From Bacillota bacterium (GTDB taxonomy: Bacteria; Bacillota; Bacilli; Paenibacillales; UBA4045), in assembly GCA_023441055.1 (NCBI GenBank), contig JAEZQY010000029.1, forward strand, positions 293,219 to 357,218: a DNA stretch of 64,000 nt. Reading direction: 5' to 3'. This document shows, one piece after another, positions 41,446 through 49,487 of the stretch. Both the position numbers and the translations under genes were made by a program. How positions within the stretch are numbered: the first letter of the stretch is position 1; each line of letters opens with the position of its first letter. Under the pieces are notes generated by a model. The model had not been told where the DNA came from, ran no database searches, and worked only from the letters and a program-made list of their open reading frames with translations.

Positions 41446-41706
41446 TCACCCCCCTGCAAGAATGGTAACATACACGCCATTCTCCATACAATACAACCCT
41501 CTTATCTCGACATGCTCGGTGCGGATGACCTCGAGCGCTGCATTCAGCTGCTCCTTCGGAAATTCAATCGATAGCGCACATCCGGCAGTAATCTCCTTGG
41601 GCGTTGGTCGTATATCAATATCTACATCCGCATATTCCAACAGCATCTCTGCTCGGAGCGCCTGTTGCGTGGAATCGAATGCAATGAGCAGCGGCTGTTC
41701 CAACAT
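41446..41706 (-). CDS. DUF3343 family protein (putative Se/S carrier-like)
   Basis: An 86-residue protein of the DUF3343 type, with the GCALSIEF segment carrying the conserved cysteine. The family often lies near cysteine desulfurase-like genes, as here about 1.3 kb away, and has been proposed to carry sulfur or selenium. That role is inferred. It overlaps no gene and precedes the MscS-type gene by 5 bases. Confidence 0.8.
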   Translation of the reverse strand: MLEQPLLIAFDSTQQALRAEMLLEYADVDIDIRPTPKEITAGCALSIEFPKEQLNAALEVIRTEHVEIRGLYCMENGVYVTILAGG

Positions 41707-41731
41707 GTTCTGCAGCCTCCCTGGAAATGAC

Positions 41732-41759
41732 GTATATTCCTTCTACGTTGTCCATATAC
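41732..41759 (+). promoter_or_regulatory. Candidate sporulation promoter of yyaC
   Basis: GTATA (41732-41736), a 16-base spacer and CATATAC (41753-41759) resemble promoters read by the forespore sigma factors F and G. It lies 47 bases before the yyaC start; yyaC of B. subtilis is a sporulation gene. By-eye match only. Confidence 0.35.
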
Positions 41760-41806
41760 TGTTAATACTTATTACTTCAATCATGCTCTTATTATGGAGG
41801 AATGTA

Positions 41807-42388
41807 ATGAAACGGTCTACCTCTACTGCCAAGGCGGATTATCAGGATCCTGGCTTCACGCATTGGTTATCTAGCCGCATGAAGTCTTATTACAGCCAGA
41901 TCAGCCCGTCGCGGCCAATCGTTATCGTCTGCATCGGCACAGATCGTTCAACCGGTGATTCGCTAGGGCCTCTCGTAGGCACAATGCTAACGAAGAGAAG
42001 GCTGGACGGGATCACCATCTACGGCACCCTGAATCAACCCGTTCATGCGCTCAATCTAAGCGACACCTTGAATGAGATTAACGAGCGGTTTACCCATCCA
42101 TTCATCATCGCCATCGATGCTTGTCTAGGTCAGCACACCAGCATCGGCACGATCCAGGTCGCCGACGGTCCGATGAAGCCAGGCGCCGGTGTGAACAAGG
42201 ATCTGCCTCCAGTCGGACATATGCATATTACCGGAATCGTGAACGTCGGCGGCTTTATGGAATATCTGGTGCTGCAGAACACTAGGCTCAGCATTGTCAT
42301 GCGCATGGCCGAAGTGATTGCTGACGGACTTATTCGATCCTTACTCGCAAGACGGCTGCCGCTGACCATTACTGGCGTTCCGAGGTGA
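41807..42388 (+). CDS. yyaC: Spore protease-like YyaC
   Basis: A 193-residue protein related to the germination protease fold (Pfam DUF1256): IVIVCIGTDRSTGDSLGPLVGT, FIIAIDACLGQ, KPGAGVNKDLPPVGHMHITGIVNVGGF. YyaC proteins are conserved in endospore formers and expressed in the forespore; their substrate is not established to my knowledge. The ATG at 41807 has GGAGG six bases upstream. The open frame extends upstream to 41462 antisense to the DUF3343 gene, which is not coding. It is on the + strand, opposite to its neighbours. Confidence 0.92.
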   Translation: MKRSTSTAKADYQDPGFTHWLSSRMKSYYSQISPSRPIVIVCIGTDRSTGDSLGPLVGTMLTKRRLDGITIYGTLNQPVHALNLSDTLNEINERFTHPFIIAIDACLGQHTSIGTIQVADGPMKPGAGVNKDLPPVGHMHITGIVNVGGFMEYLVLQNTRLSIVMRMAEVIADGLIRSLLARRLPLTITGVPR

Positions 42389-42428
42389 GCGACGAAGTCG
42401 GATAATCCGAGAAATTGAAGGAGGGCGC

Positions 42429-42950
42429 CTACTCGATGCCCTTCTTCTTATTGATAGTTAGATTAGCCGTTGATTGTTTAATGACTTCCTTCTCCTCCGG
42501 CGTGAGCGGATACTTCGACTCGCCCAGCTCCAATGGTTTACCATACATATAGCTCTCATCCCTGCCGAATATCCCCGTAAGCACCGCACCATTCTTCGCA
42601 TCATCCACGATTGCCATTGAGAAGCTAAGATCGCTGCCCTGTCCCTTCTCATTGAAGGCATTATAGCGGAGCATGGACACATTGCCCTTCATAGCTGCAA
42701 TCCGTTCTTGAATGGCCTGGATGCTCTGACTATTCTGTTGTCCATTATTGTTCAATAGCTCTAATCGATTCTGTATATCGATAATGATCTCCTGTAAATT
42801 GGTTACTCCTGTCTGACTCATCATGCGTTCATACCTGTTGCGAATCCCTCTGAACTTGCTCCACAAGTTTAGGACAAGCACGAACAAGATCAAGCTAATC
42901 ACTAGCGCGATACCAGCTAGCAAACCCTCTATAGATAACAATGAATCCAT
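42429..42950 (-). CDS. DUF4446 family membrane-anchored protein
   Basis: A 173-residue protein with one N-terminal TM segment (about 9-29), a coiled-coil region (about 35-90: IIIDIQNRLELLNN, SIQAIQERIAAM) and a conserved C-terminal domain (NVSMLRYNAFNEKGQGSDLSFSMAIVDD in part; GRDESYMYGKPL). DUF4446 proteins occur next to parB and the desulfurase-like gene in Bacillales and Clostridia; function unknown. It lies 23 bases after the start of the desulfurase-like gene's downstream end, so the two are probably co-transcribed. Confidence 0.88.
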   Translation of the reverse strand: MDSLLSIEGLLAGIALVISLILFVLVLNLWSKFRGIRNRYERMMSQTGVTNLQEIIIDIQNRLELLNNNGQQNSQSIQAIQERIAAMKGNVSMLRYNAFNEKGQGSDLSFSMAIVDDAKNGAVLTGIFGRDESYMYGKPLELGESKYPLTPEEKEVIKQSTANLTINKKKGIE

Positions 42951-42973
42951 CTATGTTCCCCCTACACGCTTCT

Positions 42974-44143
42974 CTATTCGTGATGCTGCTGCTTAATCGC
43001 GTTCACTGCGCTTAGCAAGGCATCCACATCCTCGATCGTAGTCGAATAGCCTATACTCGCCCGAACGGCCCCGATATCCAGCGTACCAGCTGTCTCATGC
43101 CCTAGCGGTGTGCAATGATAGCCAGAACGGACCGCGATCCCATACTGCTTATCCAATAGATAAGCAACCTCAGCACTATCTACAGTATCCATGACGAAGG
43201 ATACAATGCCTGCCCGTTCCACTCCCAGGCTTGGTCCCAGCACATGAATCCCATTGATCGCTAACAATCCTTCCATCAGCGACTGTGATAATGCCCACTC
43301 CTTCGCTCTGATCCGTTCAATCGTCTCCCTATGGATGACCTTAACGCCAGCACCCAGACCAGCAACCCCAACTGTATTAGGTGTCCCGCCTTCATAACGA
43401 TCCGGCCGTACAAGCGGCATATCCTTATCCTCAGACCGACTGCCCGTTCCGCCATGGATGAGCGGCTCCAGCTCAATCTCCGGATGAATATACAGACCTC
43501 CCGTCCCCTGCGGCCCTAATAACCCTTTATGTCCCGGGAAGGCTAACAGGTGAATCCCCATTGCCTCTACATCAATCGGGTAAGTGCCAGCCGTCTGCGC
43601 TGCATCTACCACCAACAAGACTTCAGCATTACGCGCTAGTTCACCTAATTCCGCGATGGGCAGTACACTTCCCAGCAGGTTCGAAGCGTGACTGCATGCA
43701 ATCATCGCCGTATTCGGCTGTAACGCTGCTTCTACGTCCCTCACATCAATATGTCCCGCCTGATTGGCCTGTACATAGGTAACCTGCAGTCCAATCGTCT
43801 TCGTTAGATATTCCAGCGGTCTCCGCACGGAATTATGCTCGATCGTTGTACTGATCACATGCTGACCTGGCTGCAGATATCCCTTCAGCGCAAGATTGAT
43901 CGCAGCGGACGCATTAGAAGTGAAGGCAATATCATTCGCATTACGAATATTGAACAATAGTGCTAGCTGCTGTCTCGTCTCGAACAGCACTCGGCTTGCC
44001 TGCACAGCCTGTCGATGCCCGCCGCGGCCTGGGTTGGCGGCATATTCATTCAGACAGCGCAGCATCGCCTCGGACACCTCTGGCGGCTTCGGCCACGAGG
44101 ATGCCGCATGATCGAAGTATAGCACCTGGTTCTCTACCTGCAT
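42974..44143 (-). CDS. Cysteine desulfurase-like class V aminotransferase
   Basis: A 389-residue PLP enzyme. The cofactor lysine lies in FPGHKGLLGPQGTGG, SHASNLLGS and DAAQTAG line the active site, and the sulfur-accepting cysteine is in RSGYHCTPLGH. The sequence type matches the EF2568-like desulfurase family rather than IscS or SufS. Such enzymes are often associated with DUF3343 genes, as in this window, suggesting persulfide or selenium transfer. Donor and acceptor are inferred. The ATG at 44143 follows GGGG. Confidence 0.88.
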   Translation of the reverse strand: MQVENQVLYFDHAASSWPKPPEVSEAMLRCLNEYAANPGRGGHRQAVQASRVLFETRQQLALLFNIRNANDIAFTSNASAAINLALKGYLQPGQHVISTTIEHNSVRRPLEYLTKTIGLQVTYVQANQAGHIDVRDVEAALQPNTAMIACSHASNLLGSVLPIAELGELARNAEVLLVVDAAQTAGTYPIDVEAMGIHLLAFPGHKGLLGPQGTGGLYIHPEIELEPLIHGGTGSRSEDKDMPLVRPDRYEGGTPNTVGVAGLGAGVKVIHRETIERIRAKEWALSQSLMEGLLAINGIHVLGPSLGVERAGIVSFVMDTVDSAEVAYLLDKQYGIAVRSGYHCTPLGHETAGTLDIGAVRASIGYSTTIEDVDALLSAVNAIKQQHHE

Positions 44144-44163
44144 AGCTTATCCCCTCCAACCTT

Positions 44164-44216
44164 CAAGGAAGGCATACTACAGCGCCACAGTGACGTTATA
44201 GTATGCCCTCATGCTT
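44164..44216 (-). terminator. Long hairpin downstream of parB
   Basis: GGCATACTA (44171-44179) pairs with TAGTATGCC (44199-44207), with outer AAGGAAG/CTTCCTT arms and an inner GTCACTGTGGC element. No T-run follows on the - strand, so it may be a weak terminator or an RNA-stabilising hairpin. Confidence 0.5.
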
Positions 44217-44280
44217 CCTTGCTCGAATTCATATCAACATATAGTTCCATTCCAGCTGCTAAAGCTGCTATGAATTTAAT

Positions 44281-45132
44281 TTACGCATGTTTTAATTGCA
44301 GCAGCTCCAGCAGTCGTTCCAGATCATCATTCGAATAGTATAGCAATTCAATCCGGCCTTTATTCTTGCTATGTCTGATATTCACCTTGGTCTTATAGGT
44401 GTCCCGCAGACTCTCTTCCAGCTGCCTGATGTAGGGATCGCCCTTAACGACCTTAGGCTTCTTATGATCCTTAGCTGGCTGCTCCAGCTTCTGAATGTAC
44501 TCCTCTAGCTCTCTGACGCTCCATTCATTCTTGATCGTCAGCTTGGCTACTTCCATGATCACAGCTGTTTCCTTCAGCCCTACGATAGCTCGAGCATGTC
44601 CCATCGATAATGTTCCACGTGAAACAAGCTGCTTTACTTCCTCCGGCAACTGAAGCAATCGCAGGAAATTCGCAATATGAGAACGCGACTTCCCTACCTT
44701 TACAGACAGTTCCTCTTGTGTCAGTGCGAATGAATCAATTAGACTCTGATATGCAATCGCCACTTCCATCGCATTGAGATCCTCCCGCTGTAGGTTCTCA
44801 ATCAGAGCAATTTCCATCACCTGTTGATCGGACAGCTTCCTGACTACTGCCGGAATAGTCGCCTTTCCGCTTAATTGCGAGGCGCGCCACCTGCGTTCAC
44901 CAGCTATAATTTCATAGCCCTTGAGCACTTCGCGTACAATAATGGGTGTTATGACACCATGTTCATTAATAGAAGCGGATAATTCAGCAATCCCCTTGTC
45001 GTCGAACGTCTTGCGAGGCTGATAGGGATTGGCGCGCAGCTGCGCAAGAGGAATTTCCACAATCTTATCATCATCATTAATGTGAAGAGACGGTATTAAC
45101 GCATCGAGTCCTTTACCTAATCGCTTACTCAT
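44281..45132 (-). CDS. parB: Chromosome-partitioning protein ParB (Spo0J)
   Basis: Centromere-binding CTP-dependent clamp that loads at parS and organises the origin for segregation. The 283 residues include the CTPase/ParB core (NPYQPRKTF, GERRWRA, IALIENLQREDLNAMEVA), a helix-turn-helix (LTQEELSVKVGKSRSHIANFLRLLQLP) and a C-terminal dimerisation domain. It overlaps parA by 8 bases. The gene itself contains a perfect parS site. Noc, encoded just upstream, is its paralogue. Confidence 0.96.
   Translation of the reverse strand: MSKRLGKGLDALIPSLHINDDDKIVEIPLAQLRANPYQPRKTFDDKGIAELSASINEHGVITPIIVREVLKGYEIIAGERRWRASQLSGKATIPAVVRKLSDQQVMEIALIENLQREDLNAMEVAIAYQSLIDSFALTQEELSVKVGKSRSHIANFLRLLQLPEEVKQLVSRGTLSMGHARAIVGLKETAVIMEVAKLTIKNEWSVRELEEYIQKLEQPAKDHKKPKVVKGDPYIRQLEESLRDTYKTKVNIRHSKNKGRIELLYYSNDDLERLLELLQLKHA
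44611..44626. other. parS: parS site inside parB
   Basis: TGTTCCACGTGAAACA matches the 16-bp parS consensus TGTTNCACGTGAAACA exactly. B. subtilis also has a parS within its spo0J gene. Confidence 0.95.
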
Positions 45133-45886
45133 GACTGATCACCTCTCTAGCAAGTTCCAGGTACACTTCCGCACCCTTCGACTTCGGATCATACGTTACG
45201 ATCGATTGACCATGGCTCGGAGCTTCGCTGAGTCGAACATTTCTTGGAATAACCGTCTGATACACCTTTGTTTGAAAATACTTCTTTACTTCCTCGATGA
45301 CTTGGATGCCCAAATTCGTTCTGGCATCGAACATGGTCAATAAGACGCCTTCAATTTGTAAGGATGTATTCAGATGCTTCTGAACGAGGCGAACGGAATT
45401 AAGCAGCTGGCTTAAGCCTTCCAGCGCATAATACTCACATTGTATAGGAATAATGACAGAATCAGAAGCTGTTAGTGAATTAACAGTAAGCATTCCTAGA
45501 GATGGTGGACAATCAATCAAGATATAATCGAATAGATGCTTGACTTGTTGTAAGGAGCGCTTAAGACGCACCTCTCTAGAGATCGTCGGCACCAGCTCAA
45601 TTTCTGCACCAGCTAATTGAATCGTTGCAGGAATAATCTTCAGATTATCAACTGCTGTATCGACAATGGCATCCTTAGCAGAGATTTCATTAATCAATAC
45701 GTCATAGATACAATACTGAACATCAGCTTTATTGATGCCAATACCGCTTGTTGTGTTGCCCTGCGGGTCAATATCGACAAGCAGCACCCGTTTACCAAGT
45801 GCAGCGAGCGAAGCTCCCAAATTTACAGATGTAGTCGTCTTACCGACACCACCCTTTTGATTCGTTATTGCAATTATTTTAGACAA
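45125..45886 (-). CDS. parA: Chromosome-partitioning ATPase ParA (Soj)
   Basis: Deviant Walker-A ATPase that works with ParB in origin segregation and also modulates DnaA in Bacillus. The 253 residues begin MSKIIAITNQKGGVGKTTT, with the signature and catalytic lysines in KGGVGKT (11-17), DIDPQGN (about 40-46) and DCPPSLG. The start is TTG at 45886 with GAGGTGAAAAGG upstream; an ATG at 45931 would overlap noc and add an atypical N-terminus. It shares an operon with noc and parB. Confidence 0.96.
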   Translation of the reverse strand: MSKIIAITNQKGGVGKTTTSVNLGASLAALGKRVLLVDIDPQGNTTSGIGINKADVQYCIYDVLINEISAKDAIVDTAVDNLKIIPATIQLAGAEIELVPTISREVRLKRSLQQVKHLFDYILIDCPPSLGMLTVNSLTASDSVIIPIQCEYYALEGLSQLLNSVRLVQKHLNTSLQIEGVLLTMFDARTNLGIQVIEEVKKYFQTKVYQTVIPRNVRLSEAPSHGQSIVTYDPKSKGAEVYLELAREVISHE

Positions 45887-45927
45887 CCTTTTCACCTCGG
45901 GTTTCCTTATCAACGGGAGTACCGTCT

Positions 45928-46755
45928 TCACTGACCGGTTTGATTCTTCGGAATACGAATGACAAATTCAAAATAATGCTCGTGCATCTGCTCGTCCGTC
46001 TCAATTTTGAGACCAGAGCTCGTAACCATATCAACAGATTGACGAATCGTATTCACAGCAAGTCGGATATCCTTGGAGAAGGACACTCGTCTGACCTTCT
46101 TCACTTCCTTAGACTGCTTTAGAAATGCGATTCTAGCCTCCGTCTGCTTCACGGTCAGATCCTTATCTATAATATCAGCAAGCAGCTTCACCTGCTCCTC
46201 CTCGGAATCAAGTGCTAACAGGGCTCTTGCATGACGTTCCGTGATCTGACGTTCCATCATAGCTAGTTTTACTGGTTCACTAAGCTGCAGCAGACGAATT
46301 TTATTCGCTATGGTAGATTGACTCTTGCCGATACGCTGTGCGAGGCTCTCTTGTGTGAGTTCATGAAGCTCCATTAACTTCTGATAAGCGACAGCCTCTT
46401 CAATTGCCGTTAAGCCCTCGCGTTGAAGATTCTCGATCAAGGCGATCGATGCGGCTTGCGAGTCATTGAATTCACGGACAATAGCTGGAATAGTTGGCAT
46501 ACCAAGACGTTCAACTGCACGATAGCGACGTTCGCCGGCAATGATTTCAAACTTTCCATTGCGTACGCGAACTACAATTGGTTGAATCACACCATGAGTC
46601 TTAATGGTCTGACAGAGTTCATCGAGCCGTTCATCATCGAATATCGTTCTCGGCTGATACGGGCTAGGTGTAATCTCATGAATGGAGATTGATTTTACCT
46701 CTTCATTCGCATTACGTTCACTGAAGCCGAATAGCTTGCTCATCTGTTCCTTCAT
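45928..46755 (-). CDS. noc: Nucleoid occlusion protein Noc
   Basis: ParB paralogue that binds its own sites across the chromosome and blocks Z-ring assembly over the nucleoid. The 275 residues have the ParB core (SPYQPRTIFDDERL, GERRYRA, IALIENLQREGLT), HTH (LTQESLAQRIGKSQSTIANKIRLLQL) and an N-terminal amphipathic membrane-binding stretch (MSKLFGFSER). The position next to rsmG and before parA is the B. subtilis order. The ATG at 46755 has GGAGTG upstream; an ATG at 46743 is a possible alternative. Confidence 0.94.
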   Translation of the reverse strand: MKEQMSKLFGFSERNANEEVKSISIHEITPSPYQPRTIFDDERLDELCQTIKTHGVIQPIVVRVRNGKFEIIAGERRYRAVERLGMPTIPAIVREFNDSQAASIALIENLQREGLTAIEEAVAYQKLMELHELTQESLAQRIGKSQSTIANKIRLLQLSEPVKLAMMERQITERHARALLALDSEEEQVKLLADIIDKDLTVKQTEARIAFLKQSKEVKKVRRVSFSKDIRLAVNTIRQSVDMVTSSGLKIETDEQMHEHYFEFVIRIPKNQTGQ

Positions 46756-46850
46756 GTCTCACTCCACCCAAGTTACAATGCTTATAGATAATCTTACAAC
46801 AAATTCTGCATAACCATAGGAATATCCTGCTTTTCTCTATGAAACTTCTG

Positions 46851-46866
46851 TGTTTCACGTGGAACA
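46851..46866. other. parS: parS site between noc and rsmG
   Basis: TGTTTCACGTGGAACA is an exact parS consensus on the opposite strand. It lies in the 112-base noc-rsmG gap, immediately after the rsmG stop. Confidence 0.95.
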
Positions 46867-46867
46867 A

Positions 46868-47593
46868 TTAGATTAGAGGCTGCTTTAGCGGCAATCCAGC
46901 CTTGCGCGGGAATTTTTTTGGCGTAGCTCCGATCTTCTCAATGATAACAAGATGACGCATTGCATCCTCTAATGGCAACTTGAAATGATGCTTCTCTACA
47001 AGCTTCGCATTTAACTGCTTGAGACTAGTCTTCGCCTCATTCAGCTCATCCGTTATATCTGCGCCCTTCATTGCCGCGAACTGCCCGCCATTGCGTACGA
47101 ATGGCAGGCACAGCTCATTCAACACATTCAATCTTGCAACAGCGCGCGCAGTTACCAAGTCGAATTGATCACGATAAGCAGGCAGTCTAGCAGCATCCTC
47201 TGCGCGGCTATGAATAAATTCAGCCTCTGCCAATCCCAATTCGATGCTTAGATGACGTAAGAACTGAATTCGCTTGTTCAACGAATCGATAATCGTAAGC
47301 CTAAGATGCGGGAACATGATCTTCAGCGGTATACTCGGGAACCCGGCTCCGCTGCCAATATCGATCATGCTGCTTACAGCAGGAATAGGAACATAGAAGG
47401 AGAGTGAGATGGAGTCATAGAAGTGTTTCACATAAACCTGCTCACGTTCTGTGATCCCCGTTAAATTCATCTTCTCATTCCACTCTACCAGTAATCGATA
47501 GTAGATGTCGAATTGTGCCAGCTGCTCTGTCGTAATCGTAAGCTGATGCTGGCCTAGCAGAGTCGAGAACTGCTGTTCAAAATTATCCATCAT
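46868..47593 (-). CDS. rsmG: 16S rRNA (guanine-N7) methyltransferase RsmG (GidB)
   Basis: Methylates G527 of 16S rRNA using S-adenosylmethionine. The 241 residues contain the SAM site IDIGSGAGFPSIPLKI (about 73-88), the ...SRAED segment and ARAVARLNVL. Length is normal for the family. The ATG at 47593 with GAGG five bases upstream begins one base before the mnmG stop region ends, so mnmG-rsmG are tightly linked. Confidence 0.95.
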   Translation of the reverse strand: MMDNFEQQFSTLLGQHQLTITTEQLAQFDIYYRLLVEWNEKMNLTGITEREQVYVKHFYDSISLSFYVPIPAVSSMIDIGSGAGFPSIPLKIMFPHLRLTIIDSLNKRIQFLRHLSIELGLAEAEFIHSRAEDAARLPAYRDQFDLVTARAVARLNVLNELCLPFVRNGGQFAAMKGADITDELNEAKTSLKQLNAKLVEKHHFKLPLEDAMRHLVIIEKIGATPKKFPRKAGLPLKQPLI

Positions 47594-47594
47594 A

Positions 47595-49481
47595 TTATCC
47601 TCGCGCTACTGCTTTATTGTAATGCTCAACATACACGATCAGAATAGAGATATCCGCTGGCGTTACCCCGCCGATTCTCGAAGCTTGACCAATATTGAGC
47701 GGTCTAATTCTCGCCAGGTTATCCTTCGCTTCATTCGCTAGCCCATGCACCTGATGATAATCAATGTCAGCAGGTATCGCCTTCTTCTCCATCTTCTTCA
47801 AGCGATTCACCTGAATCAATTGCTTCTCAATATATCCTGCATACTTCACCTGAACCTCAACTTGTTCCTTCACATCATCCGTAAGAGGTGCAGGCGGAGG
47901 CAATAAGGCTTCAATATGGCTGTAAGTCACCTCTGGACGACGCAGCAGCATAATAGCGGGAATACTGTTGTCCAGTGGCGCTGAATTCAGCTCAGCCAAC
48001 AGTGCTTGCGCCTCAGCTGTTGGACGTACCTTGGTGTTCTTCAATCGTTCCAGCTCTTCCTCGATCTTCATCTTCTTATCCGTAAACCTCTCGAATCGAT
48101 CATCGCTGATTAGTCCAATCTCATGACCGATAGGTGTTAATCTCAGATCAGCATTATCATGACGCAGCAGCAAGCGATACTCCGCTCTGGAGGTTAACAG
48201 ACGATACGGGTCGGACGTCCCCTTAGTCACTAGGTCATCAATCAACACACCGATATACGCTTCGGAGCGATCCAGAATGACCGGCTCCTTGCCCTGTACC
48301 TTACGGCATGCATTAATACCGGCCATAACACCCTGTGCTGCTGCCTCTTCATAGCCTGAGGTTCCATTAATTTGACCGGCAGTGAACAAGCCGGGAATTT
48401 GCTTCGTCTCGAGCGTCGGCCATAGCTGTGTGGGTACGATTGAATCATATTCGATCGCGTAACCAGTCCGCATCATCTCTGCCTGCTCTAGTCCAGGAAC
48501 CGATCTGACCATGCGAAGCTGGACTTCCTCGGGCATGCTCGTGGATAGTCCCTGCACATAATATTCAGACGTGTTCCGCCCCTCAGGCTCGAGGAAGATC
48601 TGATGCTTAGGCTTATCGCTGAATCGAACGATCTTGTCCTCAATCGATGGACAATACTTCGTCCCCACTCCTTCAATCATCCCCGAGAACATCGGAGCGC
48701 GATGCAGGTTCTCCGTAATGATCTCATGCGTCTCAGCTGACGTATAGGTCAACCAACAGGGCAGCTGTTCGCCCGTTCCCTCCTTAGTCTCATAGGAGAA
48801 GAATTGCGGATCATCATCACCTGGCTGGATAACCGTCTTGCTGAAATCGATCGTCTGCCCGTGAACACGCGGCGGTGTTCCCGTCTTGAAGCGAACAAGC
48901 TCCAATCCGAGCTCCTGCAGATGCTCAGACAGCTTAACAGAGGGCTGTTGATTATTCGGTCCGCTCTCATACTTCAGCTCACCGATAATCACTTTCCCTC
49001 TTAGATACGTTCCTGTTGTTAGCACGACTGCCTTCGCCCGATACTGCGCGCCGGTTTTCGTCTCTACACCGACACATGTGCCGTCCTCGATAAGCAGGCG
49101 TTCAACCATCCCTTGCCGCATCGTCAGATGCTCGGTCCGTTCGATGGTCTCCTTCATCGCCTGCTGGTACAGCACTTTATCCGCTTGAGCACGCAGCGCG
49201 TGAACAGCAGGTCCCTTGCCGGTATTCAACATTCTAAGCTGAATATAGGTTTTATCGATATTACGCCCCATCTCACCGCCGAGTGCATCGACCTCTCGGA
49301 CGACATGACCCTTGGCTGGTCCACCTATCGAGGGATTGCATGGCATGAATGCCACCATATCCAGATTAATGGTCAGCAGCAGCGTCTCCGCCCCCATGCG
49401 CGCAGACGCAAGAGCCGCCTCACAGCCTGCGTGACCGGCTCCAATTACAATCACTTCATATTGTCCTGCTGTAAAGCTCAT
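47595..49481 (-). CDS. mnmG: tRNA uridine 5-carboxymethylaminomethyl modification enzyme MnmG (GidA)
   Basis: FAD enzyme that with MnmE modifies the wobble uridine U34 of certain tRNAs. The 628 residues begin with the FAD site VIGAGHAGCEAALA (about 11-24). The family segments CNPSIGGPAKGHVVREVDALGGEMG (in parts), RTGYAIEYD, GQINGTSGYEEAAAQG and the C-terminal GLANEAKDNLARIRPLNIGQASRI region are present. Length is normal. It lies 6 bases after mnmE in the usual mnmE-mnmG-rsmG order. Confidence 0.97.
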   Translation of the reverse strand: MSFTAGQYEVIVIGAGHAGCEAALASARMGAETLLLTINLDMVAFMPCNPSIGGPAKGHVVREVDALGGEMGRNIDKTYIQLRMLNTGKGPAVHALRAQADKVLYQQAMKETIERTEHLTMRQGMVERLLIEDGTCVGVETKTGAQYRAKAVVLTTGTYLRGKVIIGELKYESGPNNQQPSVKLSEHLQELGLELVRFKTGTPPRVHGQTIDFSKTVIQPGDDDPQFFSYETKEGTGEQLPCWLTYTSAETHEIITENLHRAPMFSGMIEGVGTKYCPSIEDKIVRFSDKPKHQIFLEPEGRNTSEYYVQGLSTSMPEEVQLRMVRSVPGLEQAEMMRTGYAIEYDSIVPTQLWPTLETKQIPGLFTAGQINGTSGYEEAAAQGVMAGINACRKVQGKEPVILDRSEAYIGVLIDDLVTKGTSDPYRLLTSRAEYRLLLRHDNADLRLTPIGHEIGLISDDRFERFTDKKMKIEEELERLKNTKVRPTAEAQALLAELNSAPLDNSIPAIMLLRRPEVTYSHIEALLPPPAPLTDDVKEQVEVQVKYAGYIEKQLIQVNRLKKMEKKAIPADIDYHQVHGLANEAKDNLARIRPLNIGQASRIGGVTPADISILIVYVEHYNKAVARG

Positions 49482-49487
49482 CTTGCA

